Assembly: GCF_019977335.1 (NCBI RefSeq)
Contig: NZ_AP024653.1
Span: forward strand, 1,984,001-2,048,000
Direction of reading: 5' to 3'
DNA: 64,000 bases
Source of the DNA: Arthrobacter sp. NicSoilB4
GTDB taxonomy: Bacteria > Actinomycetota > Actinomycetes > Actinomycetales > Micrococcaceae
How positions within the stretch are numbered: the stretch's first letter is position 1; each line of letters begins with the position of its first letter. The position numbers and the translations under genes are program-made. Under the pieces are notes generated by a model. That model saw nothing but the letters and a program-made list of their open reading frames with translations. It did not search any database and had not been told where the DNA came from. Below, piece after piece: positions 36,519-45,614 of the stretch.

Positions 36519-37745
36519 ATGACATTCCACACCCTCAACGAACTGATCGCTGATGGTGTCCGCGGGCGGTACGTTCTGGTCAGAAGTGACCTGAACGTGC
36601 CGCTCGACGGCTCTACAGTGACTGACGACGGCCGCATCAAGGCCTCCCTGCCAGTGCTGGCGAAGCTCACGGACGCCGGTGCCCGCGTGCTGGTCACAGC
36701 ACACCTGGGCCGCCCCAAGGGCGCCCCCGAGGACAAGTACTCGCTCAAGCCCGCCGTCGCACGGCTGGCCGAGCTGGCCCCCTTCAAGGTCTCCCTCGCC
36801 GAAGACACCGTCGGCGGCGCCGCGGCGGCGTCCGCCGCCGCCCTGCAGGACGGCGAAGCACTCGTCCTCGAGAACGTGCGCTTCGACGCCCGGGAGACGT
36901 CGAAGGACGACGCCGAGCGCGGCGCGTTCGCGGACGAACTGGTGTCCCTGACCGGCGACAGCGGTGCTTTCGTGGATGACGCCTTCGGCGCCGTCCACCG
37001 CAAGCACGCCAGCGTGTACGACGTCGCCACCCGGCTGCCGTCGTACCAGGGCGACCTGGTCCGCACCGAGGTCGAGGTGCTGCGCAAGCTCACCACCGAC
37101 ACGCAGCGCCCCTACGTCGTGGTGCTCGGCGGCTCCAAGGTCTCCGACAAGCTCGCCGTGATCGACAACCTCATCGGCAAGGCGGACACCATCCTGGTCG
37201 GCGGGGGCATGCTGTTCACCTTCCTCGCAGCCGCGGGCCACAAGGTGGCCGGCAGCCTGCTGGAAGAGGACCAGATCCCTGTCGTGCAGGACTACCTCAA
37301 GCGCGCAGCGGACGCCGGAACCGAATTCGTGGTGCCCACCGACGTCGTGGTGGCCAGCAAATTCGCCGCCGACGCCGACCACGAAACGGTGCGGGCTGAA
37401 GCCATTGAAGACAGCAGCTTCGGCGCCCAGGGTATCGGGCTGGACATCGGCCCGGAGTCGGCCGCCGCCTTCGCGGAGCGGATCAAGGGGGCCAGGACGG
37501 TGTTCTGGAACGGTCCCATGGGCGTGTTTGAGTTCCCGGCTTTCGCCGGCGGGACCCGGGCCATCGCCCAGGCGCTGACGGAAACCGGAGCCTTCACCGT
37601 TGTCGGTGGCGGCGACTCCGCCGCGGCGGTCCGGACCCTCGGCTTCGCCGACGACCAGTTCGGGCACATTTCCACCGGCGGCGGCGCCAGCCTCGAGTAC
37701 CTTGAAGGCAAGGAACTCCCCGGCCTGAGCGTCCTGGACCGCTAG
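36519..37745 (+). CDS. pgk: Phosphoglycerate kinase
   Basis: A 408-residue two-domain kinase that makes ATP from 1,3-bisphosphoglycerate. The N-domain substrate loop is [13 protein letters not shown] (about residue 19) followed by HLGRPKG; the C-domain nucleotide loop is [14 protein letters not shown] and VGGGMLFTF, and the glycine-rich end is [11 protein letters not shown]. The ATG at 36519 sits 10 nt after the gap stop, with GGGTAA as a weak ribosome site, so the gene is probably cotranscribed with gap. A strong hairpin separates it from tpiA. Confidence 0.98.
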   Translation: MTFHTLNELIADGVRGRYVLVRSDLNVPLDGSTVTDDGRIKASLPVLAKLTDAGARVLVTAHLGRPKGAPEDKYSLKPAVARLAELAPFKVSLAEDTVGGAAAASAAALQDGEALVLENVRFDARETSKDDAERGAFADELVSLTGDSGAFVDDAFGAVHRKHASVYDVATRLPSYQGDLVRTEVEVLRKLTTDTQRPYVVVLGGSKVSDKLAVIDNLIGKADTILVGGGMLFTFLAAAGHKVAGSLLEEDQIPVVQDYLKRAADAGTEFVVPTDVVVASKFAADADHETVRAEAIEDSSFGAQGIGLDIGPESAAAFAERIKGARTVFWNGPMGVFEFPAFAGGTRAIAQALTETGAFTVVGGGDSAAAVRTLGFADDQFGHISTGGGASLEYLEGKELPGLSVLDR

Positions 37746-37753
37746 AAACCTCC

Positions 37754-37797
37754 AGCCGGCAGGGCGCCCGGCCCCAGGACGGGGCGCCCTGCCGGCT
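37754..37797. terminator. Intercistronic hairpin between pgk and tpiA
   Basis: AGCCGGCAGGGCGCCC (37754-37769) pairs perfectly with 37782-37797 around a 12-nt loop and is followed by GTTCC rather than a long T-run. It starts 8 nt after the pgk stop, so it may terminate part of the transcripts or mark a processing/stability boundary. Confidence 0.7.
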
Positions 37798-37828
37798 GTT
37801 CCACTGCTACGAACTTCTTGGAGATCAC

Positions 37829-38644
37829 GTGACTACGTCAACCAACGGCAAATTCGACCGCACGCCCTTCATCGCGGGCAACTGGAAGATGAACATGGAC
37901 CATGTCCAGGGCATCACCCTCCTGCAGAAACTGGCCTGGACCCTGTCCGACGCCAAGCACGACTACAGCCGGGCGGAAGTCGCCGTCTTCCCGCCGTTCA
38001 CAAGTCTCCGAGGCGTCCAGACCCTCGTCCAGGGCGATGAACTCAAGGTCGTCTACGGCGGCCAGGATCTCTCCCAGTTCGACTCCGGCGCCTACACGGG
38101 GGACATCTCCGGGCAGTTCCTCGCCAAGCTCGGCTGCAGCTACGTGCTGGTCGGCCACAGCGAACGCCGCACTATCCACCACGAGTCCGATGAGGTGCTC
38201 AACGCCAAGACCAAGGCGGCATTCCGGCACGGCATCACACCCGTGCTCTGCGTCGGCGAGGGCCTGGAGATCCGCCAGGCCGGAACCCACGTGGACCACA
38301 CGCTCGCACAGCTGCGCGCCGGCGTCGAGGGCCTCACCCCGGAGCAGGCGGCCGAACTCGTCGTCGCCTACGAGCCGGTGTGGGCCATCGGGACCGGCGA
38401 AGTCGCGGGCCCCGAGGACGCCCAGGAAATGTGCGCTGCCATCCGGGCCGAGCTCGCAACGCTCTTCGGCGCCGACGTCGCCGGCAAGACCCGCCTCCTC
38501 TACGGCGGTTCAGTCAAGGCCAATAACGCCGCGTCGATCCTGAAGGAACGCGACGTGGACGGATTGCTTGTCGGTGGTGCCAGCCTTGACGCCGCCGAGT
38601 TTGCTAATATTGTCAGGTTCGAGAGTCACCTGCTGACGGATTAG
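37829..38644 (+). CDS. tpiA: Triosephosphate isomerase
   Basis: A 271-residue TIM barrel that interconverts dihydroxyacetone phosphate and glyceraldehyde 3-phosphate. [11 protein letters not shown] carries the catalytic Asn and Lys, LVGHSERR the electrophilic His, and [13 protein letters not shown] the catalytic Glu with loop 6. [11 protein letters not shown] is the phosphate site. GTG start with TTGGAG 7 nt upstream. It follows the pgk hairpin, so its expression may be lower than that of gap and pgk unless it has a promoter in the short gap. Confidence 0.97.
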   Translation: MTTSTNGKFDRTPFIAGNWKMNMDHVQGITLLQKLAWTLSDAKHDYSRAEVAVFPPFTSLRGVQTLVQGDELKVVYGGQDLSQFDSGAYTGDISGQFLAKLGCSYVLVGHSERRTIHHESDEVLNAKTKAAFRHGITPVLCVGEGLEIRQAGTHVDHTLAQLRAGVEGLTPEQAAELVVAYEPVWAIGTGEVAGPEDAQEMCAAIRAELATLFGADVAGKTRLLYGGSVKANNAASILKERDVDGLLVGGASLDAAEFANIVRFESHLLTD

Positions 38645-38693
38645 TCCGGACACTGTTGTGGCCCCCGTAATCCAAATCTTCTGAAAGGCCGTC

Positions 38694-38951
38694 GTGGACG
38701 TTCTTCATGTCATTCTGCAGGTCCTCCTGGGTATCACCAGCCTCCTGCTGACCTTGCTCATCCTGCTCCACAAGGGCCGTGGCGGCGGCCTGTCCGACAT
38801 GTTCGGCGGCGGGATGAGCTCCGGACTCAGCTCCTCCGGCGTGGCCGAGCGGAACCTGAACCGCTTCACGATCATCCTCGGCGTCACCTGGGGACTGGTG
38901 ATCATCGGCCTCGGCCTGATCATGCGGTTCAGCGGCGGCGGAGACTCCTAG
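38694..38951 (+). CDS. secG: Preprotein translocase subunit SecG
   Basis: An 85-residue membrane protein with two hydrophobic helices (about residues 3-23 and 58-78) joined by the Gly-rich loop HKGRGGGLSDMFGGGMSSG, which is characteristic of SecG. It assists SecYE during protein export. GTG start with TGAAAGG 7 nt upstream. Placement after tpiA is conserved in many actinobacteria and Firmicutes. Confidence 0.95.
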   Translation: MDVLHVILQVLLGITSLLLTLLILLHKGRGGGLSDMFGGGMSSGLSSSGVAERNLNRFTIILGVTWGLVIIGLGLIMRFSGGGDS

Positions 38952-39012
38952 CACCTCTTCCCGAAAACTTCATAGGGGTCCTGTGGCCCTCCCCGCATCG
39001 GGAACTCCGAAC

Positions 39013-39018
39013 TACACT
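39013..39018 (+). promoter_or_regulatory. rbpA -10 candidate
   Basis: TACACT lies 49 nt before the rbpA ATG; no clear -35 at the expected distance. Confidence 0.4.
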
Positions 39019-39067
39019 GTGGCTGATTGCACGCGCATTCCGTCCGCCAAGTAGCCAGGAGTTCCCG

Positions 39068-39448
39068 ATGCTGCATTCCGCCTCCGGATTCCGGGGCATC
39101 CGTGTAGGAGCCACCGAAGGGGCCGCGCCCCGCCATGAACCTCTCGACGGGGCTGCTGTCCGCACGCCCCGTATCCGCATCACCTACCAGTGCGCCAAAG
39201 GCCACGAGACTCCGCTGGTGTTCGCCCAGCTGCCCGACGAACAGATCCCCGGGGTTTGGGACTGCCGCCGCTGCGGCGGGACGGCCACGCGGGACGAGGC
39301 GCAGTTCGCGCTCGAGGAAATTCCGGTGGAAGGCTTCAAGAGCCATCTGGAATACGTTAAAGAGCGGCGCTCCAGCCAGGACGCCGAAGACGTGCTGGCT
39401 GGAGCGCTCGAAAGACTGCGTGCCCGCCGCGGCCTCCCGGAGGAGTAG
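39068..39448 (+). CDS. rbpA: RNA polymerase-binding protein RbpA
   Basis: A 126-residue actinobacteria-specific factor that binds the housekeeping sigma factor and RNA polymerase and stabilises the open complex at promoters. The core domain shows ITYQCAKGHETPLVFA and WDCRRCGGTA (the Cys residues typical of the zinc-ribbon-like fold), followed by the basic/linker and sigma-interacting helix near the C-terminus (EGFKSHLEYVKERRS). CCAGGAG lies about 7 nt before the ATG. It has a 116-nt upstream region separate from secG and converges on pgl with only 14 nt between stops. Confidence 0.95.
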   Translation: MLHSASGFRGIRVGATEGAAPRHEPLDGAAVRTPRIRITYQCAKGHETPLVFAQLPDEQIPGVWDCRRCGGTATRDEAQFALEEIPVEGFKSHLEYVKERRSSQDAEDVLAGALERLRARRGLPEE

Positions 39449-39462
39449 CGCGGAGGGGTAGC

Positions 39463-40281
39463 TCAGCCCTTCCGAACCAGCTGTTCCGGCACCCGGGAGG
39501 CGGCGTTTTCGTCGATCAGCCAGAGCGTTTCGTTCCGTCCCCGCGGGCCCGCAGCCGGCACCTGCACAGGGTTCGCGCCCGCGAGGGCCAGGCCCACGGC
39601 GCCCGCCTTGTCCTCGCCGGCCACCACCATCCAGATCTCTGCCGCCGTGTTGATGGCAGGCAGAGTGAGGGAAACCCGCAGCGGCGGCGGTTTGGGCGAG
39701 TTGCGGACACCCACCACTGTCAGTTCTTTCTCGCGGATGCCCGCCTGCTCCGGGAAGAGGGACGCGACGTGCGCGTCCGGTCCCACACCGAGCAGGACGA
39801 TGTCGAAGCGGGGGAGCGCGGACGGGCGCTCCGGGCGGTCATCCGACATATCTGCGGCGTGTTCGGCGGCAGCGGCGTCGCTGAGCCGGCGGGCGTAGTC
39901 CGCGGCCGCCTCCTCGGGAGTGTCGAAGTCCTCGGTCGAGCCGGGCACGTGGATCCGCGCCGGGTCGGCGGAGATCCGCTCGAGCAGCGCCTCGTGGGCC
40001 TGGCGGGCGTTGCGTTCAGGGTCGGAGGCTGAAACGAAGCGCTCGTCACCCCACCAGAAGTTGACCTTGGACCAGTCGACCGCGGGTGCCGCAGGCGACT
40101 CGGCCACGGCTTTGAGGGAGCCGATCCCCATCGAGCCGCCGGTAAGCACCACTGTCGCCTCGCCGTGTTTGTCCTGGATGTCCACCAGCTTGGTGATCAG
40201 GCGTGCCGCGATGGCAGCCATGAGGACGGTCGAGTCGGGATGGATGCTTACTCTGGGGTCAGCGCTCACTGGGACGGACAC
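39463..40281 (-). CDS. pgl: 6-phosphogluconolactonase
   Basis: A 272-residue SugarP_isomerase-fold enzyme that hydrolyses 6-phosphogluconolactone, the second oxidative pentose phosphate step. VVLTGGSMGIGSL (about residue 43), VNFWWGDERFV and DIVLLGVGPDAHVASLFP are its conserved blocks. The GTG start has the strong ribosome site AAGGAG 7 nt upstream and overlaps the end of opcA by 23 nt, so translation is coupled. Last gene of the tkt-tal-pgi-zwf-opcA-pgl unit. Two short inserts (after residues 130 and 155) are Ala/Asp-rich. Confidence 0.95.
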   Translation of the reverse strand: MSVPVSADPRVSIHPDSTVLMAAIAARLITKLVDIQDKHGEATVVLTGGSMGIGSLKAVAESPAAPAVDWSKVNFWWGDERFVSASDPERNARQAHEALLERISADPARIHVPGSTEDFDTPEEAAADYARRLSDAAAAEHAADMSDDRPERPSALPRFDIVLLGVGPDAHVASLFPEQAGIREKELTVVGVRNSPKPPPLRVSLTLPAINTAAEIWMVVAGEDKAGAVGLALAGANPVQVPAAGPRGRNETLWLIDENAASRVPEQLVRKG

Positions 40282-41200
40282 TCCTTAGATTGGTACGTGG
40301 CAGTCCAATAGTAATCACTTCACCGAACACTTCGTCCGGATCGAGGCGGCGCAGCTCCTCGGCGAGGCAGTCCTTCAGGCTCCGGCGGGGCAGCGAGATG
40401 CGCTGGGCGGGCTGGCCGGGCTGGGTCAGTTCGGCCACGTTGAGGCCGGGCCGGAAAAGCTGGATGTCGCCGCCGGTGCGGGTGAGCCGCACCCGCCGGA
40501 TCCCGGTTCCGGCGGGATCGGCGACGATCGTCACCGGGGCGTCCAGCGCGAGGGTGAGCCACGCTGCGAGCAGGATGGTGCTGGGGGAGTCCGAGGCGCC
40601 TTCGACGGCGACGGCCGTGACGGGCGAGCCGTCCACCTGGTCCAGGGCCGCGGCCAGCTGGATCCGCCAGTTGGTCAGGCGGGTCCAGGCAAGGTCCGTG
40701 TCGCCGGCCTTGTAGGTGCGGCGGATGTTCTCCAGCGCCCCCTGCGGATCGCTCTCGTTGCCCGAGTCCGTGATCCGGCGGTGCGCGATCCGCCCGATCG
40801 AGGTCTCGCAGGCGTTTTTCGGCGCGCCATGGGGCCACCAGGCCACGATGGGCGCGTCCGGCAGCAACAAGGCCGCGACGAGCGATTCGCTCTCCTCCGC
40901 AAGTTCGCCGTAGCCGCGGAGCAGGATGACCTCGGAGGCTCCGGCGTCGCCGCCCACCCGGATCTGCGCGTCGAGCCGGGTCGGGGCGGCGGCGCCGGCA
41001 TCAGCGAGGACGATGATCCGGCAGGGGTGCTCACGGCTGGCTTCGTTGGCCGCCTCGATGGCCTCCTCCTCCAGACCGGACTTGGTGACGACCACGAGCG
41101 TCAGCACCCGGCCCAGGGCGATCACGCCGCCCTGCTCGCGCAGCGCCATGATCTTCTTGGAAATCTTGGAGGTGGTGGTATCGGGAAGATCTACGATCAT
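40259..41200 (-). CDS. opcA: Glucose-6-phosphate dehydrogenase assembly protein OpcA
   Basis: A 313-residue OpcA protein, required with Zwf for full glucose-6-phosphate dehydrogenase activity in actinobacteria and cyanobacteria. Conserved segments include DTTTSKISKKIMALREQGG at the start, ADAPIVAWWPHGAP-type sequence (LLPDAPIVAWWP) and DLAWTRLTNWR. It overlaps zwf by 4 nt (ATGA) upstream and pgl by 23 nt downstream, which fits obligate co-expression with its partner. No enzymatic motif of its own is visible. Confidence 0.94.
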   Translation of the reverse strand: MIVDLPDTTTSKISKKIMALREQGGVIALGRVLTLVVVTKSGLEEEAIEAANEASREHPCRIIVLADAGAAAPTRLDAQIRVGGDAGASEVILLRGYGELAEESESLVAALLLPDAPIVAWWPHGAPKNACETSIGRIAHRRITDSGNESDPQGALENIRRTYKAGDTDLAWTRLTNWRIQLAAALDQVDGSPVTAVAVEGASDSPSTILLAAWLTLALDAPVTIVADPAGTGIRRVRLTRTGGDIQLFRPGLNVAELTQPGQPAQRISLPRRSLKDCLAEELRRLDPDEVFGEVITIGLPRTNLRSVRPSER

Positions 41201-42771
41201 GGCCTTCTCCAGGTTCGTCCGTCACGGGCAAGCAACTCGTCAGCGGAGGCAGGTCCCCAGCTTCCGGGCGCGTAGGGTTCGGGCTGCTCGTCCAGGGACG
41301 CCCAGTAGTCCTCGAACGGGTCCAGGATCTTCCAGGACAGCTCCACTTCCGCGTGCCGGGGGAACAGCGGCGGTTCGCCGAGGAGCACATCGAGGATGAG
41401 CCGTTCGTAGGCTTCGGGGCTGGACTCCGTGAAGGAGTGTCCGTAGCCGAAGTCCATGGTGACGTCGCGGACTTCCATCTGCGTGCCGGGAACCTTGGAC
41501 CCGAAGCGGATGGTGGCGCCCTCGTCGGGCTGGACCCGGATCACCACGGCGTTCTGGCCGAAGTCGTCCTCACCGTGGTCGGTGAAGAGCAGGTTGGGGG
41601 CACGTTTGAGCACGACGGCGATTTCGGTCACCCGGCGGCCCAGCCGCTTGCCCGCGCGCAGGTAGAACGGCACCCCGGACCAGCGGCGGGTGTTGATGTC
41701 CACCCGGATCGCGGCGAACGTCTCAGTCTTGGAGTCGGCAGGGATGCCATCCTCCTCGAGGTAGCCCACCACCTGTTCGCCACCCTGCCAGCCACCTGTG
41801 AACTGCCCGCGGGCCGAGTGCGTGGAAAGGTCGTCCGGGAGCCGGACGGCTGCGAGGACCTTTTCCTTCTCGGCGCGCAGGTCGTCGGCGTTGAAGGAAA
41901 TCGGTTCTTCCATCGCAGTCAGCGCCAGGAGCTGGAGCAGGTGGTTCTGGATCACGTCGCGGGCCGCGCCGACGCCGTCGTAATACCCTGCCCGGCCGCC
42001 GGTGCCGATGTCCTCGGCCATGGTGATCTGGACGTGGTCCACGTAGTTGGCGTTCCACAGCGGCTCGAAGAGCTGGTTCGCGAAGCGCAGTGCGAGGATG
42101 TTCTGCACTGTCTCCTTGCCCAGGTAGTGGTCGATCCGGAACACCGCGTCCTGCGGGAAGACCGACTCGACGATGTCGTTGAGCTGACGCGCCGACTCGA
42201 GGTTGTGGCCGAACGGCTTTTCGATCACCACGCGCCGCCACTTGTCGCCCTCGGCCTGGGCCAGGCCATGCTTGGACAGCTGCCGGCAGACCAGCTCGAA
42301 CGCGTTCGGCGGGATGGAGAGGTAAAACGCGTGGTTGCCACGGGTTCCCCGCTGCTCATCGAGTTCGTCGATGGTTTCGCTGAGACGCTTGAAGGCATCG
42401 TCGTCGTCGAACTCGCCCTGCACGAAGCGGATGCCCTCGGAGAGCTGCTTCCACACCGTTTCATCAAAGGGGGTACGGGCGTAGGCCTTGACGGCCTCCT
42501 TGACCTCGGCCGCGAAGTCCTCGTTCTCCCAGTTCCGCCGGGCGAAGCCCACCAGCGCGAAGCTCGGCGGCAGCAGCCCGCGGTTGGCCAGGTCGTACAC
42601 GGCCGGCATGAGTTTCTTGCGCGCGAGGTCCCCCGTGACCCCGAACAGGACCAGGGATGACGGTCCCGCAATGCGGTTCAGGCGACGGTCCCGCGGGTCC
42701 CGGAGCGGGTTGCGGCCAGACCTTCCCGAACGCGTCGGGGACGTGAGGCCGCCGTTGAGTTTTTCTGGCAT
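41197..42771 (-). CDS. zwf: Glucose-6-phosphate 1-dehydrogenase
   Basis: A 524-residue NADP-dependent enzyme that opens the oxidative pentose phosphate pathway. The nucleotide-binding loop is LVLFGVTGDLARKKLMP (about residue 39), and the substrate signature RIDHYLGKETVQN lies at about residue 218. EKPFGHNLESA is the other catalytic region. Length is normal. It is 15 nt after pgi and overlaps opcA by 4 nt. The first 30 residues are Arg/Ser/Gly-rich and lie before the fold, so a start at a later codon is possible but not needed. Confidence 0.97.
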   Translation of the reverse strand: MPEKLNGGLTSPTRSGRSGRNPLRDPRDRRLNRIAGPSSLVLFGVTGDLARKKLMPAVYDLANRGLLPPSFALVGFARRNWENEDFAAEVKEAVKAYARTPFDETVWKQLSEGIRFVQGEFDDDDAFKRLSETIDELDEQRGTRGNHAFYLSIPPNAFELVCRQLSKHGLAQAEGDKWRRVVIEKPFGHNLESARQLNDIVESVFPQDAVFRIDHYLGKETVQNILALRFANQLFEPLWNANYVDHVQITMAEDIGTGGRAGYYDGVGAARDVIQNHLLQLLALTAMEEPISFNADDLRAEKEKVLAAVRLPDDLSTHSARGQFTGGWQGGEQVVGYLEEDGIPADSKTETFAAIRVDINTRRWSGVPFYLRAGKRLGRRVTEIAVVLKRAPNLLFTDHGEDDFGQNAVVIRVQPDEGATIRFGSKVPGTQMEVRDVTMDFGYGHSFTESSPEAYERLILDVLLGEPPLFPRHAEVELSWKILDPFEDYWASLDEQPEPYAPGSWGPASADELLARDGRTWRRP

Positions 42772-42786
42772 GGTTGCTTTGGTGCC

Positions 42787-44421
42787 TTAGCTTTCGGTGG
42801 AGGGGACTGCCTGGCGGGCCAGCGCGGCGACGAGGTCCTGCAGCTGGCGGACGCCGGCTGCGCGGTCCGTGAGGTGCAGGCGGAGGACCGGGCGGCCGTG
42901 GTCGGAAAGTACCTGCGCATCGCCGGCGGCCTGGGCCGAGATCAGCTCGCCGAAGCTAAAGGGCCGGTCCGGGATGGCCAGGTCGGAGGCGGCCGCGGCC
43001 GTCACCTGCAGGAAAACGCCGACTGCGGGTCCGCCCTTGTGGAACTGACCGGTGGAGTGCAGGAAGCGCGGTCCCCAGCCGAAGGTCACCGGACGGCCGC
43101 TGACGGCGGCCAGCTGGTCCCGGACGCCTTCCAACGGTGCGTAGGCGAGCCGGTCGAAGTAGGCCTGGACGCTCAAGTAGCTGTCCGGGCCGAGCTCGCC
43201 CAACAGGGCGGTGACGGCCCCGGCGGCGGTATCCGCGGCGCCGAGCCAGTCCCCGCCGCGGACCTCAATGGCTCCGTCGGTGAAGGCTGCCGGCGTCGGC
43301 TCCGGCTGTGCGTCCAGCAGTCCGCGGGCGGCCACCTTGGCGGCCTCGACATCGGGCTGGTCGTAGGGGTTGATGCCCAGCAGGCGTCCCGCAACGGCGG
43401 TGGCGAACTCCCACGTCATCATCTGGGTGGGCAGGCCGCCGGCGATGGCGACCTCGTTTTCGCCGAGTTCGACGTCGGCGTCCGCGGCGACGAGGCGGAT
43501 CACCAGCACGTCGGCGGCGCCGAGAGCGGCCTCCGGCGAGGCGGGACCGGCAACAACCGGCAGCACGCCGGTGCCGAGCTTGCCGGTGGATTCGGCGATG
43601 AGCTGTTCGGCCCAGTCGGCGAAGCCCTTGATCCCGGAACCGTCCTCGGCGATGACGATCTTGTCGCGCAGCGGGTTGGTGCCGCCCAGCGCAGCGCCGA
43701 GGGCGAGTCCGATGTTTTCCTCGCCGTCCTCGTTGAGGACCTCGGCCGCCTCCTCCGCTTCGTCCAGGAACGCCTGGATGTCCACGCCGGCCAGGCCGCA
43801 CGGCACCATCCCGAAGGCGGTGAGCGCCGAGTAGCGTCCGCCGACGTTGGGGTCGGCGTTGAACACGGCACGGTAGCCGGCCTCGCGGGCGGACTTGTCC
43901 AGCGGCGAGCCCGGATCGGTGACGATGATGATCCGGCTCTTCGCGTCGAGTCCCGCCTCGGTGAAGGCGTGCTCGAAGATCCGGCGCTGGGAGTCCGTTT
44001 CCAGGGTGGAACCGGACTTGGAGGACACCACGATCGCGGTTTCGGCGAGCCGGTCCGCGAGGGCGGCGGCAACCTGTTCCGGATCGGTGCTGTCCAGCAC
44101 TGTCAGCTCGACGCCGGCGGTGCCGGCGATGACCTCGGGGGCCAGCGATGATCCGCCCATGCCGCAGAGGACAATCCGGCTGACGCCCTCCGCGCGGAGG
44201 GCGTCGCGGAGTGCCAGGATGTCGGCAACGAGCGGCTGGGAGACGGTGGCCGCCTCGACCCAGCCGAGCCGGACGGAAGCCTCGGCCTCGGCCTCGGGGC
44301 CCCACAGGGTGGGGTCCTTGGCGAAGATCCGCGTGGCGACCTTGTCCTCCAGCAGGGCGGGCAGGTGCTGTTCGTGGGCCAGGCGGGCGGCGCCTGTGGC
44401 GTCGTAGCTGAGAGTGGTCAT
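42787..44421 (-). CDS. pgi: Glucose-6-phosphate isomerase
   Basis: A 544-residue sugar isomerase that interconverts glucose 6-phosphate and fructose 6-phosphate. SIS-type phosphate loops are visible at IVLCGMGGSSLAPEV and IVVSSKSGSTLETDSQ. This is the divergent actinobacterial form found between tal and zwf in this operon rather than the canonical E. coli-type PGI, with relaxed active-site sequence and many Ala/Gly insertions. It lies 5 nt after tal. An additional classical pgi elsewhere in the genome cannot be excluded. Confidence 0.88.
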   Translation of the reverse strand: MTTLSYDATGAARLAHEQHLPALLEDKVATRIFAKDPTLWGPEAEAEASVRLGWVEAATVSQPLVADILALRDALRAEGVSRIVLCGMGGSSLAPEVIAGTAGVELTVLDSTDPEQVAAALADRLAETAIVVSSKSGSTLETDSQRRIFEHAFTEAGLDAKSRIIIVTDPGSPLDKSAREAGYRAVFNADPNVGGRYSALTAFGMVPCGLAGVDIQAFLDEAEEAAEVLNEDGEENIGLALGAALGGTNPLRDKIVIAEDGSGIKGFADWAEQLIAESTGKLGTGVLPVVAGPASPEAALGAADVLVIRLVAADADVELGENEVAIAGGLPTQMMTWEFATAVAGRLLGINPYDQPDVEAAKVAARGLLDAQPEPTPAAFTDGAIEVRGGDWLGAADTAAGAVTALLGELGPDSYLSVQAYFDRLAYAPLEGVRDQLAAVSGRPVTFGWGPRFLHSTGQFHKGGPAVGVFLQVTAAAASDLAIPDRPFSFGELISAQAAGDAQVLSDHGRPVLRLHLTDRAAGVRQLQDLVAALARQAVPSTES

Positions 44422-44426
44422 GGGGA

Positions 44427-45545
44427 CTATGCGTCCTTCCGTGCAGCGGCGAGGGCACCCTCGACGTCGGCCAGCAGTTCCTTCCAGCTTGCCACGAACT
44501 TGTCGAGGCCTTCGGACTCGAGCACCGCGACGACCTCGTTGTACGAGATGCCGAGGGCATCGAGGGCGTTCAGCGTGGCGTTGGCATCGTTATAGCCGCG
44601 GGTGATCGTGTTGCCCGTGACGGTGCCGTGGTCGAACGTGGCGTCGAGGGTCTTCTCCGGCATGGTGTTCACGACGCCGGGGGCGACGAGTTCCGTGACG
44701 TAGAGGGTGTCCGGGTAGGCCGGATCCTTGACGCCGGTGGAGGCCCACAGCGGGCGCTGGGGGAGCGCCCCGGCGTCGGCCAGGAGGGCCCAGCGTTCGG
44801 TGGAGAACAGCTCCTCGTAGACCTGGTAGGCGAGGCGGGCGTTGGCTACGCCTGCCTTGCCCTTGAGGCCGCGGGCCTCGTCGGTGCCGATCGCGTCGAG
44901 GCGCTTGTCGATCTCGGAGTCCACGCGGGAAACGAAGAAGGACGCCACGGAGTGGATCTTGGAGAGGTCGTGGCCGTTGTCCTTGGCCTGCTCCAGTCCG
45001 GACTGGAAGGCGTTGATGACGGCGCGGTAGCGTTCCAGCGAGAAGATCAGCGTGACGTTGACGCTGATGCCCTCGGCCAGGGTGGCCGTGATGGCCTCGA
45101 GGCCTTCCAGGGTTGCCGGGATCTTGATGTGGACGTTGTCCTTGCCGACCTTCTTGTACAGGTGCTTGGCTTCGGCGATGGTGCCGGCGGTGTCCCAGGC
45201 GAGGCGCGGGTCAACCTCGATGGACACGCGCCCGTCAACGCCCTTGGAGGCGGCGGCGACGGGGGCGAACAGCTCGCAGGCGTCGGCCACGTCGGTGGTG
45301 GTGATCTCGAAAACGGTCTCTTCCACGGTGGCGCCGGCCGCGGCCTGGGCGGCGATGATGGCGTCGTAGTCGTGGCCGGTGGTGATGGCGGCGTGGAAGA
45401 TGCTGGGGTTCGTGGTGACACCGACAACGTTCTTCTCTTCGATCAGCTTGCGGAGCGTTCCGGTGGCGAGGCGGCCGCGGGAGAGGTCATCGAGCCAGAT
45501 GGAGACGCCGGCGTCGGAGAGCAGTTGCGTGGGGGTGGTGGTCAT
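44427..45545 (-). CDS. tal: Transaldolase
   Basis: A 372-residue transaldolase of the actinobacterial type. The Schiff-base Lys lies in [13 protein letters not shown] (about residue 140), and [14 protein letters not shown] at the N-terminus and [10 protein letters not shown] are subfamily hallmarks. It exchanges C3 units between sedoheptulose 7-phosphate and glyceraldehyde 3-phosphate. The ATG has CCAGGAG 7 nt upstream. A hairpin lies between the tkt stop and this gene, so the upstream transcript may be partly attenuated. Confidence 0.96.
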   Translation of the reverse strand: MTTTPTQLLSDAGVSIWLDDLSRGRLATGTLRKLIEEKNVVGVTTNPSIFHAAITTGHDYDAIIAAQAAAGATVEETVFEITTTDVADACELFAPVAAASKGVDGRVSIEVDPRLAWDTAGTIAEAKHLYKKVGKDNVHIKIPATLEGLEAITATLAEGISVNVTLIFSLERYRAVINAFQSGLEQAKDNGHDLSKIHSVASFFVSRVDSEIDKRLDAIGTDEARGLKGKAGVANARLAYQVYEELFSTERWALLADAGALPQRPLWASTGVKDPAYPDTLYVTELVAPGVVNTMPEKTLDATFDHGTVTGNTITRGYNDANATLNALDALGISYNEVVAVLESEGLDKFVASWKELLADVEGALAAARKDA

Positions 45546-45564
45546 GGGTAACTCCTGGAGTCTG

Positions 45565-45595
45565 GGGCCGCCGCCGTCAGTTGGGGCGGCGGCCC
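45565..45595. terminator. Intercistronic hairpin between tkt and tal
   Basis: GGGCCGCCGCC (45565-45575) pairs perfectly with 45585-45595 around the 9-nt loop. There is no T-run on the minus strand. Note the order: tal is transcribed away from tkt on the minus strand, so this lies downstream of tal start and upstream of nothing else; on the minus strand tkt (45615-47741) is read first, then this hairpin, then tal. Probably a stability or partial-termination element. Confidence 0.55.
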
Positions 45596-45614
45596 GGAAA
45601 ATGGGAAGTCTGGG

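Noticed and set aside
38999-39025. Possible SigR-type (GGGAAT-N18-GTT) promoter for rbpA
   Set aside because: GGGAAC is present but no GTT lies at the right distance; only an ordinary TACACT is supportable.
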